The position numbers were made by a program, and so were the translations under genes. The notes below the pieces were generated by a model. The model did no database searches. It saw nothing but the letters and a program-made list of their open reading frames with translations, and had not been told where the DNA came from. Of a stretch of DNA of 64,000 nt, positions 42,513-51,598 are shown one piece after another. Every line of letters begins with the position of its first letter. The first letter of the stretch is position 1. The DNA is from Armatimonadota bacterium (GTDB lineage Bacteria > Armatimonadota > Fimbriimonadia > Fimbriimonadales > Fimbriimonadaceae), in NCBI GenBank assembly GCA_029781035.1, contig JAKOXK010000079.1:22556-86555 (forward strand). The letters are read 5' to 3'.

Positions 42513-42705
42513 GGTGATTCCTTGATGCCCGACATCGGGGCGTGGTGCCTCAATCGTACCTTGACAAAATTGGAGACATAGTGGCCTTGATCACTCGACA
42601 TTTGGCATTTATTGCCGCGTTGACGAAGATTGTGCCGGCAAGGGACGGCAAGGCATGGGCCAGGCACCTGAAACTCAATCCTCGCCGGGCGCGTACTCCT
42701 GTAAA

Positions 42706-43071
42706 ATGGCCACGGACATGGTTCCCCTGCGCAAGGCGAAACAAGGCGCCCCGGTGTTGTTGATGGCCAGTATCGGAGCCATGGCGTTGACCCAGCCGAT
42801 TGTGGCCCTTCTGGCTGTCGCCGGCGTTGCCGCTTCGTCGTTGGCGAAGGTGAGCGATAAGAGCTACCCCGAGACGAAGCGCCGTACCTTGGCCGGTCTC
42901 TGGGAGCACTTTGGCGGTTACACGCTCTTCATGGGGATATTGTGCGCTCTCGTCATGGGAGTGGGGCTTGTCTTGACGCACAGCCTATGGTGGGGAGCGA
43001 TCCTTCTGTTCACTTTGGCCGCATGCTGGGTGCCCTTTGTTGTGGCACTGGCTCGTAAGCGCGGACACTAG
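42706..43071 (+). CDS. Small membrane protein, hypothetical
   Basis: The 121-residue protein has two or three transmembrane helices (about 15-45, 75-92, 95-112; GYTLFMGILCALVMGVGLVL, SLWWGAILLFTLAACWVP) and ends with basic ARKRGH. No family is recognised. The ATG at 42706 overlaps a TAAAAT (-10-like); the in-frame ATG at 42718 is 10 nt after it and could be a leaderless start. The 193-bp region upstream is divergent from the BNR gene. Confidence 0.65.
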   Translation: MATDMVPLRKAKQGAPVLLMASIGAMALTQPIVALLAVAGVAASSLAKVSDKSYPETKRRTLAGLWEHFGGYTLFMGILCALVMGVGLVLTHSLWWGAILLFTLAACWVPFVVALARKRGH

Positions 43072-43174
43072 TTTCTCACTTATAGACGGTACCGGGCAAG
43101 TGGCTCGACGCACGTTGGGTGGCCCATACAGTCGAGGTTCCCTCAAATCGGGCCACAATCTGTCTGGAGGCACG

Positions 43175-43570
43175 ATGCCACAGAGGCCAGCGGTTGGAGC
43201 AGAGCGGACACGGGGAGCTTGGATCCTCCTCGGTGACGAGGACGAGGTTGCAGCCAGGAGGCTTGAGAAGGATCTGCACTCGCATGGACACCGGGTCACC
43301 GTGTGCCATTCCCTTGAGGAGAGTCTGGATTCTCTGGCTTCGAACAGCGGGATCCAAGTGATTTTGCTCTCCGACCGCCTACCGGGAGGCGAAGGGGTTA
43401 AAGGCGTGTGCGCTGTCCGTGCTGTCGACGAAAGCTCATGCGTCGTCCTCATGATGGCGGCTCCTAGCGACGACGAGGGCTTGTTCCAGGGCTACCAGAG
43501 CGGAGCCGACATGGTCTTGGTCCAGCCGGTCTACGGACACGACCTTGACCCTGTCCTCCGCAGTGTCTAA
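43175..43570 (+). CDS. Degenerate receiver-domain protein
   Basis: The 131-residue protein folds like a CheY receiver (ILLGDEDEVAARRLEKDLHSHGHRV; VILLSDRLPGGEG; VVLMMAAPSDDE; GADMVLVQPVYG). The acidic pair at beta-1 is kept (DE). At the phospho-acceptor position, aligned on LPG, Ser replaces Asp; the conserved Thr/Ser is Ala; the Lys of KP is Gln (VQP). It should not be phosphorylated in the usual way. TGGAGG precedes the ATG by 4 nt. It lies between the membrane protein and tag genes; no histidine kinase is adjacent. Confidence 0.75.
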   Translation: MPQRPAVGAERTRGAWILLGDEDEVAARRLEKDLHSHGHRVTVCHSLEESLDSLASNSGIQVILLSDRLPGGEGVKGVCAVRAVDESSCVVLMMAAPSDDEGLFQGYQSGADMVLVQPVYGHDLDPVLRSV

Positions 43571-43585
43571 GGGTACAAGTCGGTC

Positions 43586-44161
43586 ATGCCGCGTTGCGCT
43601 TGGGCCGAAGGGTCGGACGCTTACCGTAACTACCACGACACGGAGTGGGGCGTCCCGAGCTTCGACGACCGCCACCTCTTCGAGATGCTGATCCTCGAAG
43701 GAGCCCAGGCAGGACTGAACTGGTCGACGATCCTAGCCCGTCGGGAGGGGTACCGAAGGGCGTACGACGGTTTTGACGCTGCCAAGATCGCCATGTACAC
43801 CGAAGCTGATCAGGCACGGCTCTTGGCCGACCCTGGAATCGTGAGGAACCGAGCAAAGGTCGCCGCCAGCATCCAGAACGCGCAGGCTTGTCTCCGCGTC
43901 CAGGAGGAGACCGGTGGACTGGCCGCTTTCCTGTGGGGGTACCTGGGAGGCGTACCGCTCCAGAACGGGTACAAGTCGTTGGAGGAGATCCCTCCTGAGA
44001 CGCCACTTTCCAAGGCCATCAGCAAGGATCTCGTCAAGCGTGGCTTTCGCTTTGTCGGCCCGACCATCGTCTATGCGTTCATGCAGGCAGTGGGAATGGT
44101 CAACGATCACTTGACGACCTGCCCGAGGTACGGCGAGTGTCGCGCCCTGTCGATTCCCTAG
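43586..44161 (+). CDS. tag: DNA-3-methyladenine glycosylase I (Tag)
   Basis: Tag removes 3-methyladenine from DNA. Zn ligands are present as Cys4 (MPRC), His17 (NYHDTEWG) and a C-terminal His/Cys pair (NDHLTTC); LILEGAQAGLNW holds the catalytic Glu. The 191 residues are typical. TACAAG lies 6 nt upstream of the ATG, possibly a -10. It follows the receiver-like gene by 15 bp. Confidence 0.95.
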   Translation: MPRCAWAEGSDAYRNYHDTEWGVPSFDDRHLFEMLILEGAQAGLNWSTILARREGYRRAYDGFDAAKIAMYTEADQARLLADPGIVRNRAKVAASIQNAQACLRVQEETGGLAAFLWGYLGGVPLQNGYKSLEEIPPETPLSKAISKDLVKRGFRFVGPTIVYAFMQAVGMVNDHLTTCPRYGECRALSIP

Positions 44162-44216
44162 CGCCTTTGTGGACAAGAACTCCGGTTTGATTCGAGTTTT
44201 GCCAGAATAGAAGCGT

Positions 44217-45644
44217 ATGTCGGGGGCGAGAAGGATCCTGTTCATGGGCTTCTTGGGCGCAGTGGCTGGGTTGGCCGCTGCGTTGCTCTCGTCTACCCTC
44301 TTCCCGCGCATCACGCTCGCCAACTCGATGATTGGCGCGAAGCTGCAAGACGTTGACATTCGGCAGTTCACCTGGGCCGACAAGCCGTACGGGATAGCCG
44401 GCCACTTGTTGCTCGGGGGTCTGGTCTGTGGGATGGTTGGTGCCGCCTATGTGTGGCGCCGAGGGGCGACAAGGAGGCTGATCGCCGTTGGAATCGCCAC
44501 ACCACTCGGGGCTCTGTGCTGCTGGTTGGCTGCCCTCCTGAGTGACCGCATGTTCATCTCCATGGCCGTCGCTCAGCACGGGACAACGGTTCTGCCATTG
44601 ATGGAGGCAGCGGCCATGAGCAATCTGCCCGAAATCCTGCACAGTGTCCTCATCGCCGCGTCATTGACCATTCCCATCTTCATTGGGGCAGGACCGACAT
44701 GGTTCAACTTGGGACGCAGCCTCATAGGTGCGGTCTTGGCCTTCGTTTTCGGCACAGTCCTGGGAAACGCTCTCTTCGTCTTGATGATCCCGTTCCTCGT
44801 CTTTCACGCAGTGACTTCGGGAACCCCTCAGCAGGTAGACATTATGGATTACGTCCGCCCGATCTTGATGGCTGAACTGATGGGGATGGGGGCCGGCGCG
44901 GGTCTGGCCTTTGCAGTCGCCGAACTCGTGTGGAAACCAGCTTGGCTCAAATCCCGCGGGGGGCGGACAGAGGGCCGGACCTGGTCACTGGCCCGGCCAG
45001 TGGTTCGGATCGGATGTTTGGAAGGAGTCGAAGTCTACATACCCCCGGACGGAACTGTGGCCCCTGTCCACGCTCAGATTCAGGGCTCCGACGAGGCTCA
45101 CTGCGTGTTCGACATGGTGGGAGGGACGCTCGTCAACGGACAGCCCGTCCAGAGCGCATGGCTCCGCGATGGAGATGTGATCAGCGTCGGCTCCGCCCAG
45201 CTCGTCTATCGGACTCGGATGGGGCGGAGCGCGGAACGGTCGAGCCCTGTGGTGCCAGTCGTGCCAGTCGTGCCTGTCGATCTGGGGAGCGCACCGCATA
45301 CACCGATTGCCGCATACGACCCAATCTTGCCAGCTGTGGCGCCGATGGCTCCTTCGACACTGCCGTCGTTCGTCTTGGTGGATTCATTGGGCAATCTCCA
45401 TCCGCTCAAACCCGGTACGCAGACTGTCGGAAGAGACCAATCGGCCGATATCGCACTGACCTGGGAGCCGAGCGTCTCTCGCAAGCACGCCGAGATCATT
45501 GTCGGGATGGATTCAGTCTTGGTCAGGGACCTCGGATCGACGAACGGGACGTTCGTTTCAGGGCAGAGGGTCGCGGAGGCCCAAGTCGCGCCCGAGAGTG
45601 ACATCGCTGTCGGCCAATGCCGACTCAAACTTCAGGTTCGCTGA
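44217..45644 (+). CDS. Polytopic membrane protein with tandem FHA domains
   Basis: Residues 1-240 contain about six transmembrane helices (FMGFLGAVAGLAAALLS; GHLLLGGLVCGMVG; LAFVFGTVLGNALFVLMIPFLVF). A first, weak FHA-like unit (about 255-335) lacks most consensus residues; the second (about 395-475) is good (VGRDQSADIALT, SVSRKHAEIIVG, VRDLGSTNGTFVSG). A Val-Pro repeat (VVPVVPVVPV) lies between them, encoded by tandem GTGCCAGTC copies (45248-45277). It probably recruits phosphothreonine proteins to the membrane. Confidence 0.85.
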   Translation: MSGARRILFMGFLGAVAGLAAALLSSTLFPRITLANSMIGAKLQDVDIRQFTWADKPYGIAGHLLLGGLVCGMVGAAYVWRRGATRRLIAVGIATPLGALCCWLAALLSDRMFISMAVAQHGTTVLPLMEAAAMSNLPEILHSVLIAASLTIPIFIGAGPTWFNLGRSLIGAVLAFVFGTVLGNALFVLMIPFLVFHAVTSGTPQQVDIMDYVRPILMAELMGMGAGAGLAFAVAELVWKPAWLKSRGGRTEGRTWSLARPVVRIGCLEGVEVYIPPDGTVAPVHAQIQGSDEAHCVFDMVGGTLVNGQPVQSAWLRDGDVISVGSAQLVYRTRMGRSAERSSPVVPVVPVVPVDLGSAPHTPIAAYDPILPAVAPMAPSTLPSFVLVDSLGNLHPLKPGTQTVGRDQSADIALTWEPSVSRKHAEIIVGMDSVLVRDLGSTNGTFVSGQRVAEAQVAPESDIAVGQCRLKLQVR

Positions 45645-45662
45645 CTCGCCCGTGCCTTGGCC

Positions 45663-45677
45663 CATACTGACGTTATG
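45663..45677 (+). promoter_or_regulatory. Candidate leaderless promoter/start (CATACT-N6-ATG)
   Basis: CATACT ends exactly 6 nt before ATG 45675 of the beta-helix gene. It overlaps the intergenic end of the FHA membrane gene. Confidence 0.45.
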
Positions 45678-47735
45678 GTCACCGTCTTGGCCGCCTTGGT
45701 CGTCGCTCCCAATCCGATCAACATCTATGTCGGTTCCCAGGGCAATGACAACTGGAGCGGGAGGCTCCAGCTGCCCAACCGCCGGGGCACAGACGGTCCT
45801 CTGAAGTCTTTCGGTGCCGCCAAGCTGCTCGTGCGCAAGTTGAAGGAAGGCAAAAGTCCGATCACTGTCAACTTTGACGCTGGCGAGACGGAATTGAGCG
45901 CGCCGCTCACCCTGGGGCCCGAAGACAGCGGAACCGAAGCTGCGCCGATCACATTTCGGACGTTCGACAAGGAGCCCCACGTCTTCACCGGGTTCAGAGT
46001 GATACAGGGCGTCTCCCTGAAACCCAAACCCAGTGTCGTCAAGGTGGGTGCAGACGGACTTTGGCACATCGACGTGCCAGACGTCCGGCAGGGCAAATGG
46101 TGGTTCGAACAGCTGTACGTCAACGGTCAGAGAAGGCAGAGATCCCGACTCCCTCAGGACGGCTACTTCACGGTCGACGCCCAACTTCCTCCAAGCTCTG
46201 AGGCGGGGCAGGGAAAGGGTTTCGACCAGTTTGGCTTCCGCCCGGGCGAAATCCAGGCCGGCTGGATGAACGCAGACGACATCGATGTCATTGGCTTCCA
46301 CAACTGGGCTGTAAGCCACAATCGGATCGCTGCCGTGGACGAGTCGACCCACACCGTCCGGTTCAAGCAGCCCACAGGCTACGACGCTGACTGGTGCGCG
46401 TTCCACAAGGGCGACCGATTCCTGGTCGAGAACGTCCGAGAGGGCCTGCTCAAGCCGGGCGAGTGGTATCTCGACCGGAAGTCCGGGGAGCTCACTTATT
46501 GGCCCGAAAAGGGCGAAGAGCCGGGCCACTGCTGGATCGAGGCGCCTGTCGCTCCAAGCCTGCTTGAGATCCACGGAGACCCGGCCCACGGCAAGTGGGT
46601 CGAGCACCTGCGGTTCGAAACGTTCATGTTCGACGGCGCGGGTTACAGGGTGCCGCCGAAAGGAAGGTTCTTCCCCCAGGCCGAGGTCGACCTTCCCGGC
46701 GCTATCAACTTGAGTGGGGCCCGGGATGTCGTCTTTGACCGTTTCGAAGTCAGTAGTGTCGGATGCTACGCGGTCGACATTGGAGCCGCTTGCCAAAACG
46801 TCACGCTTCGTCACGGAAACCTCGAGGATCTCGGGGCCGGAGGCGTCAAGATTGGTGAGACGGTCCTCCAGAAGAACCCTGAACTGCTCACAAGCCACAA
46901 CACGGTTGAGGGATGCACCATTGTCCATGGCGGCCGCATCCATCCGGCGGCCGTGGGGGTCTGGATCGGAAGTTCTCCATACAACACCGTCCGAAACAAC
47001 TGGATCGAGGACTTCTACTACACTGGGGTGAGCGTGGGCTGGTCTTGGGGCTACGGCGAAAGTGGGGCCCACCACAACCTCATCGAAGGCAACACGATCC
47101 AGAAGATCGGTCAGAACGTGCTGAGCGACATGGGCGGCGTGTACCTTCTCGGCATTTCGCCTGGCACGATGGTCAGGGGCAATCGGATCTCCGATGTCCA
47201 GAGCTACAGCTACGGCGGATGGGGACTCTACACCGATGAAGGCTCGAGCGGGATCCTGCTTGAAAAGAACCTTGTCACCAATACGAAGAGCGCAGGTCTG
47301 CACCAGCACTACGGCCAAGACAACGTGTTCCGGAACAACGTTTTCGCCTTTGGCACCGAGCATCAGTTGATGCGCACCCGGGCCGAAGACCACCTCTCCT
47401 TCACGTTCACTCGGAACATCGTCTACTGGGACAAGGGCGACTTGCTCGCCTCCAACTGGCAGGGCGACGGATACAAGTTCGACCACAACTTGTACTGGAA
47501 GACGGGTGGAGGAGGGTTCGATTTTGCTGGTCAGTCTTGGGATGCCTGGCGGGCTTGCGGCCTCGACGATGGATCTCTGATCGCCGATCCCCTCTTTACC
47601 GACCCAGCGAAGGGCGATTTCAGCCTCAGACTTGGCTCCCCCGCAAGCAAGATCGGGTTCGGCTCCTTTGACGCCTTGAGACCGAAGGAGCGGCCTTGGA
47701 TGAGGTTCACCGATCTTCCCAAGGCTTGGCCCTAG
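45675..47735 (+). CDS. Right-handed parallel beta-helix protein, probably secreted
   Basis: The 686-residue protein begins with a short hydrophobic signal-like run (MVTVLAALVVAPNP), then INIYVGSQGNDNWSGR, the usual start of DUF1565/beta-helix proteins. Repeated coil motifs include NTVRNNWIEDFYYTGVSVGW, NLIEGNTIQKIG, MVRGNRISDVQS and NVFRNNVFAFGTEHQ, with Asn ladders. Such proteins often bind or cleave polysaccharides. ATG 45675 was preferred over TTG 45657. It ends 86 bp before the TetR gene. Confidence 0.82.
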   Translation: MVTVLAALVVAPNPINIYVGSQGNDNWSGRLQLPNRRGTDGPLKSFGAAKLLVRKLKEGKSPITVNFDAGETELSAPLTLGPEDSGTEAAPITFRTFDKEPHVFTGFRVIQGVSLKPKPSVVKVGADGLWHIDVPDVRQGKWWFEQLYVNGQRRQRSRLPQDGYFTVDAQLPPSSEAGQGKGFDQFGFRPGEIQAGWMNADDIDVIGFHNWAVSHNRIAAVDESTHTVRFKQPTGYDADWCAFHKGDRFLVENVREGLLKPGEWYLDRKSGELTYWPEKGEEPGHCWIEAPVAPSLLEIHGDPAHGKWVEHLRFETFMFDGAGYRVPPKGRFFPQAEVDLPGAINLSGARDVVFDRFEVSSVGCYAVDIGAACQNVTLRHGNLEDLGAGGVKIGETVLQKNPELLTSHNTVEGCTIVHGGRIHPAAVGVWIGSSPYNTVRNNWIEDFYYTGVSVGWSWGYGESGAHHNLIEGNTIQKIGQNVLSDMGGVYLLGISPGTMVRGNRISDVQSYSYGGWGLYTDEGSSGILLEKNLVTNTKSAGLHQHYGQDNVFRNNVFAFGTEHQLMRTRAEDHLSFTFTRNIVYWDKGDLLASNWQGDGYKFDHNLYWKTGGGGFDFAGQSWDAWRACGLDDGSLIADPLFTDPAKGDFSLRLGSPASKIGFGSFDALRPKERPWMRFTDLPKAWP

Positions 47736-47790
47736 GCCCTTACCATGGCCTTTTGGCCCGAAATAGTCCAAATTGAGAAGGATTGACCAA

Positions 47791-47813
47791 TGACCAAAAT
47801 AGAATATTGGTCA
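47791..47813. promoter_or_regulatory. Likely TetR operator (TGACCAA-N9-TTGGTCA)
   Basis: A 23-bp palindrome, TGACCAA (47791-47797) and TTGGTCA (47807-47813), lies 7 nt before the TetR start, with a further half-site TGACCAAT at 47784. It overlaps TAGAAT (47800-47805), which could be the -10. The position suits autoregulation of the efflux operon. Confidence 0.72.
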
Positions 47814-47820
47814 TTAGCTC

Positions 47821-48420
47821 ATGACGGCACCCGTTGACTCTGACCGCGAGATCATTCTCAGGGCGGCCTGCGCCCTGTTTGAGCGATATGGCTACAAGAA
47901 GACCACCATCGACGACATTGCCCACGAGTCAGGCGTTGGCAAAGGCTCGGTCTACCTTCGCTTCGCCAGCAAGGAAGAGATCGGCTTGGCCTGGTTGGCG
48001 AGCCTGCACGCCGGTGTATGGGACGCCTCGATCGCGGCATGCGACGGCTTGCCGCCTAGCCTGGGTCTCCGCAAGTACTTGGTTCAGCGGGTGCTCTCTC
48101 GGTTCGACATCTTCGACCGGCACCACAGGAGCATGGACGAGGCGGTCGCTTCGCTCTGGCCGCACGTCGAGGAGAAGCGCAGGGCTTACCACGAACGGGA
48201 GGCGGCGCACATTGTCACGATGATTGAAAAGGGAATCGAAGTGGGCCTGTTCAGGTCAACAGACGCATTGACCGACGCCCGGTCGATGGTGCAAGCAACG
48301 AATTCACTCTTGCCGTACTCAGTGCGGCCCGACTACCTGGGAGACCGGTCAGCAGTCGCTGACAAAGCCACCAAGCTGGCGGACCTGCTTGTGAGGGGCA
48401 TAGAGGTACGGAATGTCTGA
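47821..48420 (+). CDS. TetR-family transcriptional regulator
   Basis: This 199-residue regulator has the TetR N-terminal HTH (IILRAACALFERYGYKKTTIDDIAHESGVGKGSVYLRFASKEEI) and a variable helical ligand domain. It precedes and overlaps (8 bp) the EmrA-like gene, and a palindrome upstream is its likely operator. It is expected to repress the efflux genes until a toxic ligand binds. Confidence 0.93.
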   Translation: MTAPVDSDREIILRAACALFERYGYKKTTIDDIAHESGVGKGSVYLRFASKEEIGLAWLASLHAGVWDASIAACDGLPPSLGLRKYLVQRVLSRFDIFDRHHRSMDEAVASLWPHVEEKRRAYHEREAAHIVTMIEKGIEVGLFRSTDALTDARSMVQATNSLLPYSVRPDYLGDRSAVADKATKLADLLVRGIEVRNV

Positions 48421-49960
48421 ATCGAATGAGACACAAGAACAGCCAACGAAAAACGGATCCAAGCGTCCCTACGCCCGGATCGTGGCCGCATGCTTGATTG
48501 TGATCGGCGCGTTCTTTGGCGTCCGACACTTGATCTGGGCGCGGAACCACGAGTCGACAGACAACGCACAAGTCGCTGGCGACGTGGTGATCGTTGCGCC
48601 TCAGGTCAGTGGGACGGTGTCGAAGATCCTCTTTGACGACAACGCCCTGGTCAAGAAGGGCCAGGTGCTCATCGAACTGGATCCGGCCCGTTTTGACGCG
48701 GCCGTCAAGCAAGCCAAAGCCAACCTGGAAGCCGCCATTGCCGACGCACAAGCGGCTGGAGTCTCAGTCCAATACGCGGCTGCTACCACGAAGGCAAGCC
48801 TGACACAGGCCAGTGGCGGCGTGAGCCAGGCGGAAGCGGAGATCGGGGCAGCGAAGGCATCGGTCTTGGCCGGTCAGGCCACTCTCAAGGGGTCGCAAGC
48901 CCAGGCGACGGCAGCTCAGGCCCAGTACGAGTCCAGCAAATTGGACCTCAAGGTGGCCCAAGACGCTCTGGCACGAACCTTGGCGGCCGTCGATTCCGCA
49001 AAAGCTCAAGTCGATTGGGCTCGTTCAGCAGTCAAGCAGGCTCAAGCGTCCGTTGATTCGGCCAAAGCCAGTCTCGATCTGGCCAGGAAAAACATGGCCC
49101 GGACGAAGGCTCTCTTCGACCAGGGGGCGGAGAGCAAACAGAACCTGGATTCGACCGTCGCCGGGGAGAAGACGGCTGAAGCGGCCTATGTGTCGGCGCA
49201 AGGTGCCCTCTCGATGGCGCGGGCCAGTGTCCGTCAACGCGAGTCCGATGACGCCGCTGCCCAGGCCCAACTCGAACAGGCACGGTCACAAGTCACTCAG
49301 GCGGGACTGAAAGTGAACATTTCGAAGCAGATGGCGGAGTCTGCAAAGAACAACGTAGACGTTGCCCGGCTTCAAGTCTCGGCGTCAGAGTCCAAGGTGG
49401 GGTCTGCGGTCGCGACGAAAACGAGCTCCATCGGTCAGGAGCAAGCCTCGGAAGCGCTGAACCTGAATGTGACTAAGTTGGCTGCCGGCCAAAAACAGGC
49501 TTATGCCAAGGTCGAACAAGCCAAAGCAGCCCTCGCCAGCGCCGAACTGGACCTTGAGCACGCGATCCTATACGCACCGTGCGACGGCAGGGTGAGCAAG
49601 CGCATCGTGGACGTTGGAAGCCTGGCGCAAGTCGGAGGCGCCATGGTCTATATCGTTCCCGTCCAGTCGATTTACGTGCTCGCGAACTTCAAGGAAACGC
49701 AGGTCGCAAAGATGCGCAAGGGCGATAAGGTCGAGATCGACGTGGATGGTATTCCTGGGAAGAAGTTCGAGGGGATTGTCGACAGCCTTTCGGCTGCAAC
49801 GGGATCGACGTTCGCTCTGCTTCCTCCTGACAACTCGACCGGCAACTTTGTCAAGGTTGTTCAGCGGATACCCGTCAAAGTGGTCTTGGGGTCTAACGAT
49901 GCTGCGGACGATAGGCTTCGGGTCGGCATGTCCGTCGTAGCGACAGTCGAGACACGATGA
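48413..49960 (+). CDS. EmrA/HlyD-type membrane-fusion protein with long coiled coil
   Basis: This 515-residue adaptor has one N-terminal transmembrane helix (about 22-40, IVAACLIVIGAFFGV), a lipoyl-like half (STDNAQVAGDVVIVAPQVSGTV; DNALVKKGQVLIELD) and a second half (YAPCDGRVSKRIVDVGSLAQVG; VLANFKETQVAKMRKGDKVEI). The intervening coiled coil (about 90-370), rich in Ala, Gln, Ser and Lys, is about 120 residues longer than in EmrA (390 residues), so the periplasmic hairpin may be longer or doubled. It overlaps both neighbours. Confidence 0.9.
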   Translation: MSESNETQEQPTKNGSKRPYARIVAACLIVIGAFFGVRHLIWARNHESTDNAQVAGDVVIVAPQVSGTVSKILFDDNALVKKGQVLIELDPARFDAAVKQAKANLEAAIADAQAAGVSVQYAAATTKASLTQASGGVSQAEAEIGAAKASVLAGQATLKGSQAQATAAQAQYESSKLDLKVAQDALARTLAAVDSAKAQVDWARSAVKQAQASVDSAKASLDLARKNMARTKALFDQGAESKQNLDSTVAGEKTAEAAYVSAQGALSMARASVRQRESDDAAAQAQLEQARSQVTQAGLKVNISKQMAESAKNNVDVARLQVSASESKVGSAVATKTSSIGQEQASEALNLNVTKLAAGQKQAYAKVEQAKAALASAELDLEHAILYAPCDGRVSKRIVDVGSLAQVGGAMVYIVPVQSIYVLANFKETQVAKMRKGDKVEIDVDGIPGKKFEGIVDSLSAATGSTFALLPPDNSTGNFVKVVQRIPVKVVLGSNDAADDRLRVGMSVVATVETR

Positions 49961-51540
49961 AACCTGGTTCCTTGGAGCAGGAACCGCTCAACCCGTACCG
50001 TTGGTGGATCCTCGTTGGGCTCATCACCGCCGCCATCATGGAGGTGTTGGACACCACGATCGTCAACGTCTCCTTGCCCCAGATCGCGGGAAACCTCGGC
50101 GCTACTTCGGAAGAAGTCGGATGGATCTCGACCGGCTACATACTGAGCAACGTCATCGTGCTCCCCATGACGGCATGGCTCGCCTCACGATTTGGTCGGA
50201 AGAACTACCTGTGCTTCTCGATTCTGGTGTTCGTGATGGCATCGGTTCTGTGCGGGACGTCGCACACCCTGGGTGAACTCGTATTGTGGCGGGTCGTGCA
50301 GGGATCGGGTGGGGCGGCACTCCTGTCCACAGCTCAAGCGACGATCCGAGAGATCTTCCCGTGGGAACAGCAGGGCCTCGTTCAGGCGATCTACGTCTTG
50401 GGGATCGTCGTAGCTCCAACCGTTGGCCCGACTGTCGGTGGCTGGATCACTGACAACTACAACTGGAACTGGATCTTCTTCATCAACGTCCCGATTGGGA
50501 CCGCCTCGTTCTTCATTGTCTATACGCTCCTGCAGGACTCAAAGTACGCGATGAAGGTCGAGAAGATCGATTGGATCGGCATAGCCCTCCTGGCTGTGGG
50601 ACTCGGGTGCCTGCAGTACGTGCTTGAGGAAGGGAACTCAAAGGCATGGTTCGACAGTCCTGTGATCCTCAACCTGACTGCCATCTCCGCGATCCTGCTT
50701 CCTTTGTTCGCTTGGTGGCAGTTGTCACCCAGGAACAAAATGCCAGTAGTCAGCCTCAAGGTCTTGCGCAACCGCGACCTGAGCGCGTCCTTGGTGCTGT
50801 TCATGGTCTTGGGTTTTGGCCTCTACGGCGGGGTCTTCATCTACCCCATGTTCGCGCAGAACGTGATGCACTTGACGCCGACCGAAACGGGCCTGACCCT
50901 ACTGCCTGGAGGCATAGCCACTGGGTTTGCAGCGGTCATGTCCGGCCGACTGCTTGGCGGTGCCAAGCCGATGTTCGATCCGCGGATCTCGATTCTGACC
51001 GGGCTGGGGATCTTCGTTTTTGCGATGAGCGTCATGTCGGCGCTGCCTTCATCGGCCGGTTCTGACAACGTGTACACACCCCTGTTGCTGCGGGGCCTCG
51101 GACTCGGGATGCTCTTTGTCCCGATCAACCTGTCGGCGTTTTCGACGCTGCGGGGTGCCGAGATCGCCCAAGGGGCCGGGCTTCTGAATCTGTCGCGGCA
51201 GCTGGGAGGCTCGTTCGGGATCGCTGCAATCGCCAGTTTCACCACTCATCAGGTTCAGAGTTCGCGGACGGGCCTGATCGCCAACGTCTTCGCGGGAAAT
51301 CCCGCACTGGACCAGAGAGTCCAGGCAGTCTCTGCCGGACTTATGGCCAAGGGCTACGGCCCTCAGGGGGCACACCAAGCCGCATTCGCTGCGGTGGACC
51401 GGATCGTGAACATCGAGGCCGCCACGCACGCGTACAACTCGGCGTTCTTCATGATCATGGTTGTGACGATCGTCGCGTCGCCCCTGATCCTGGCCCTCCG
51501 AAGGGCGACGGGCCAGGGCCAGACTGTCGAGTCGCACTAG
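49957..51540 (+). CDS. EmrB/QacA-type MFS multidrug transporter (DHA2)
   Basis: This 527-residue transporter has 14 predicted transmembrane helices. DHA2 motifs: MEVLDTTIVNVSLPQIAG (motif D1), WISTGYILSNVIVLPMTAWLASRFGRK (motif A) and IYVLGIVVAPTVGPTVGGWITD (motif C). It exports drugs with protons and pairs with the membrane-fusion protein to span the periplasm; the outer-membrane TolC-like partner is not in the window. The ATG overlaps the emrA stop by 4 bp. Confidence 0.95.
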   Translation: MKPGSLEQEPLNPYRWWILVGLITAAIMEVLDTTIVNVSLPQIAGNLGATSEEVGWISTGYILSNVIVLPMTAWLASRFGRKNYLCFSILVFVMASVLCGTSHTLGELVLWRVVQGSGGAALLSTAQATIREIFPWEQQGLVQAIYVLGIVVAPTVGPTVGGWITDNYNWNWIFFINVPIGTASFFIVYTLLQDSKYAMKVEKIDWIGIALLAVGLGCLQYVLEEGNSKAWFDSPVILNLTAISAILLPLFAWWQLSPRNKMPVVSLKVLRNRDLSASLVLFMVLGFGLYGGVFIYPMFAQNVMHLTPTETGLTLLPGGIATGFAAVMSGRLLGGAKPMFDPRISILTGLGIFVFAMSVMSALPSSAGSDNVYTPLLLRGLGLGMLFVPINLSAFSTLRGAEIAQGAGLLNLSRQLGGSFGIAAIASFTTHQVQSSRTGLIANVFAGNPALDQRVQAVSAGLMAKGYGPQGAHQAAFAAVDRIVNIEAATHAYNSAFFMIMVVTIVASPLILALRRATGQGQTVESH

Positions 51541-51583
51541 GGGGAGTCCCTGCCAATCGTGCCAATCATGTATGGCTTGCTGA

Positions 51584-51598
51584 TAAACTGGCTCCATG
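51584..51598 (+). promoter_or_regulatory. Candidate leaderless promoter/start of serC
   Basis: GATAAACT ends exactly 6 nt (GGCTCC) before the serC ATG. No ribosome-binding site occurs in between. The pattern equals that of the MBL hydrolase gene. Confidence 0.5.

Noticed and set aside
45248..45277. Tandem 9-bp GTGCCAGTC repeats as a possible phase-variation tract
   Set aside because: The unit is a multiple of three, so length change would not shift the frame; it only lengthens the Val-Pro linker between FHA units.
45558..47771. Long open frame (about 737 codons) on the minus strand opposite the beta-helix gene
   Set aside because: It has no recognisable domains and lies wholly antisense to a gene with clear beta-helix motifs; it reflects high G+C codon usage.
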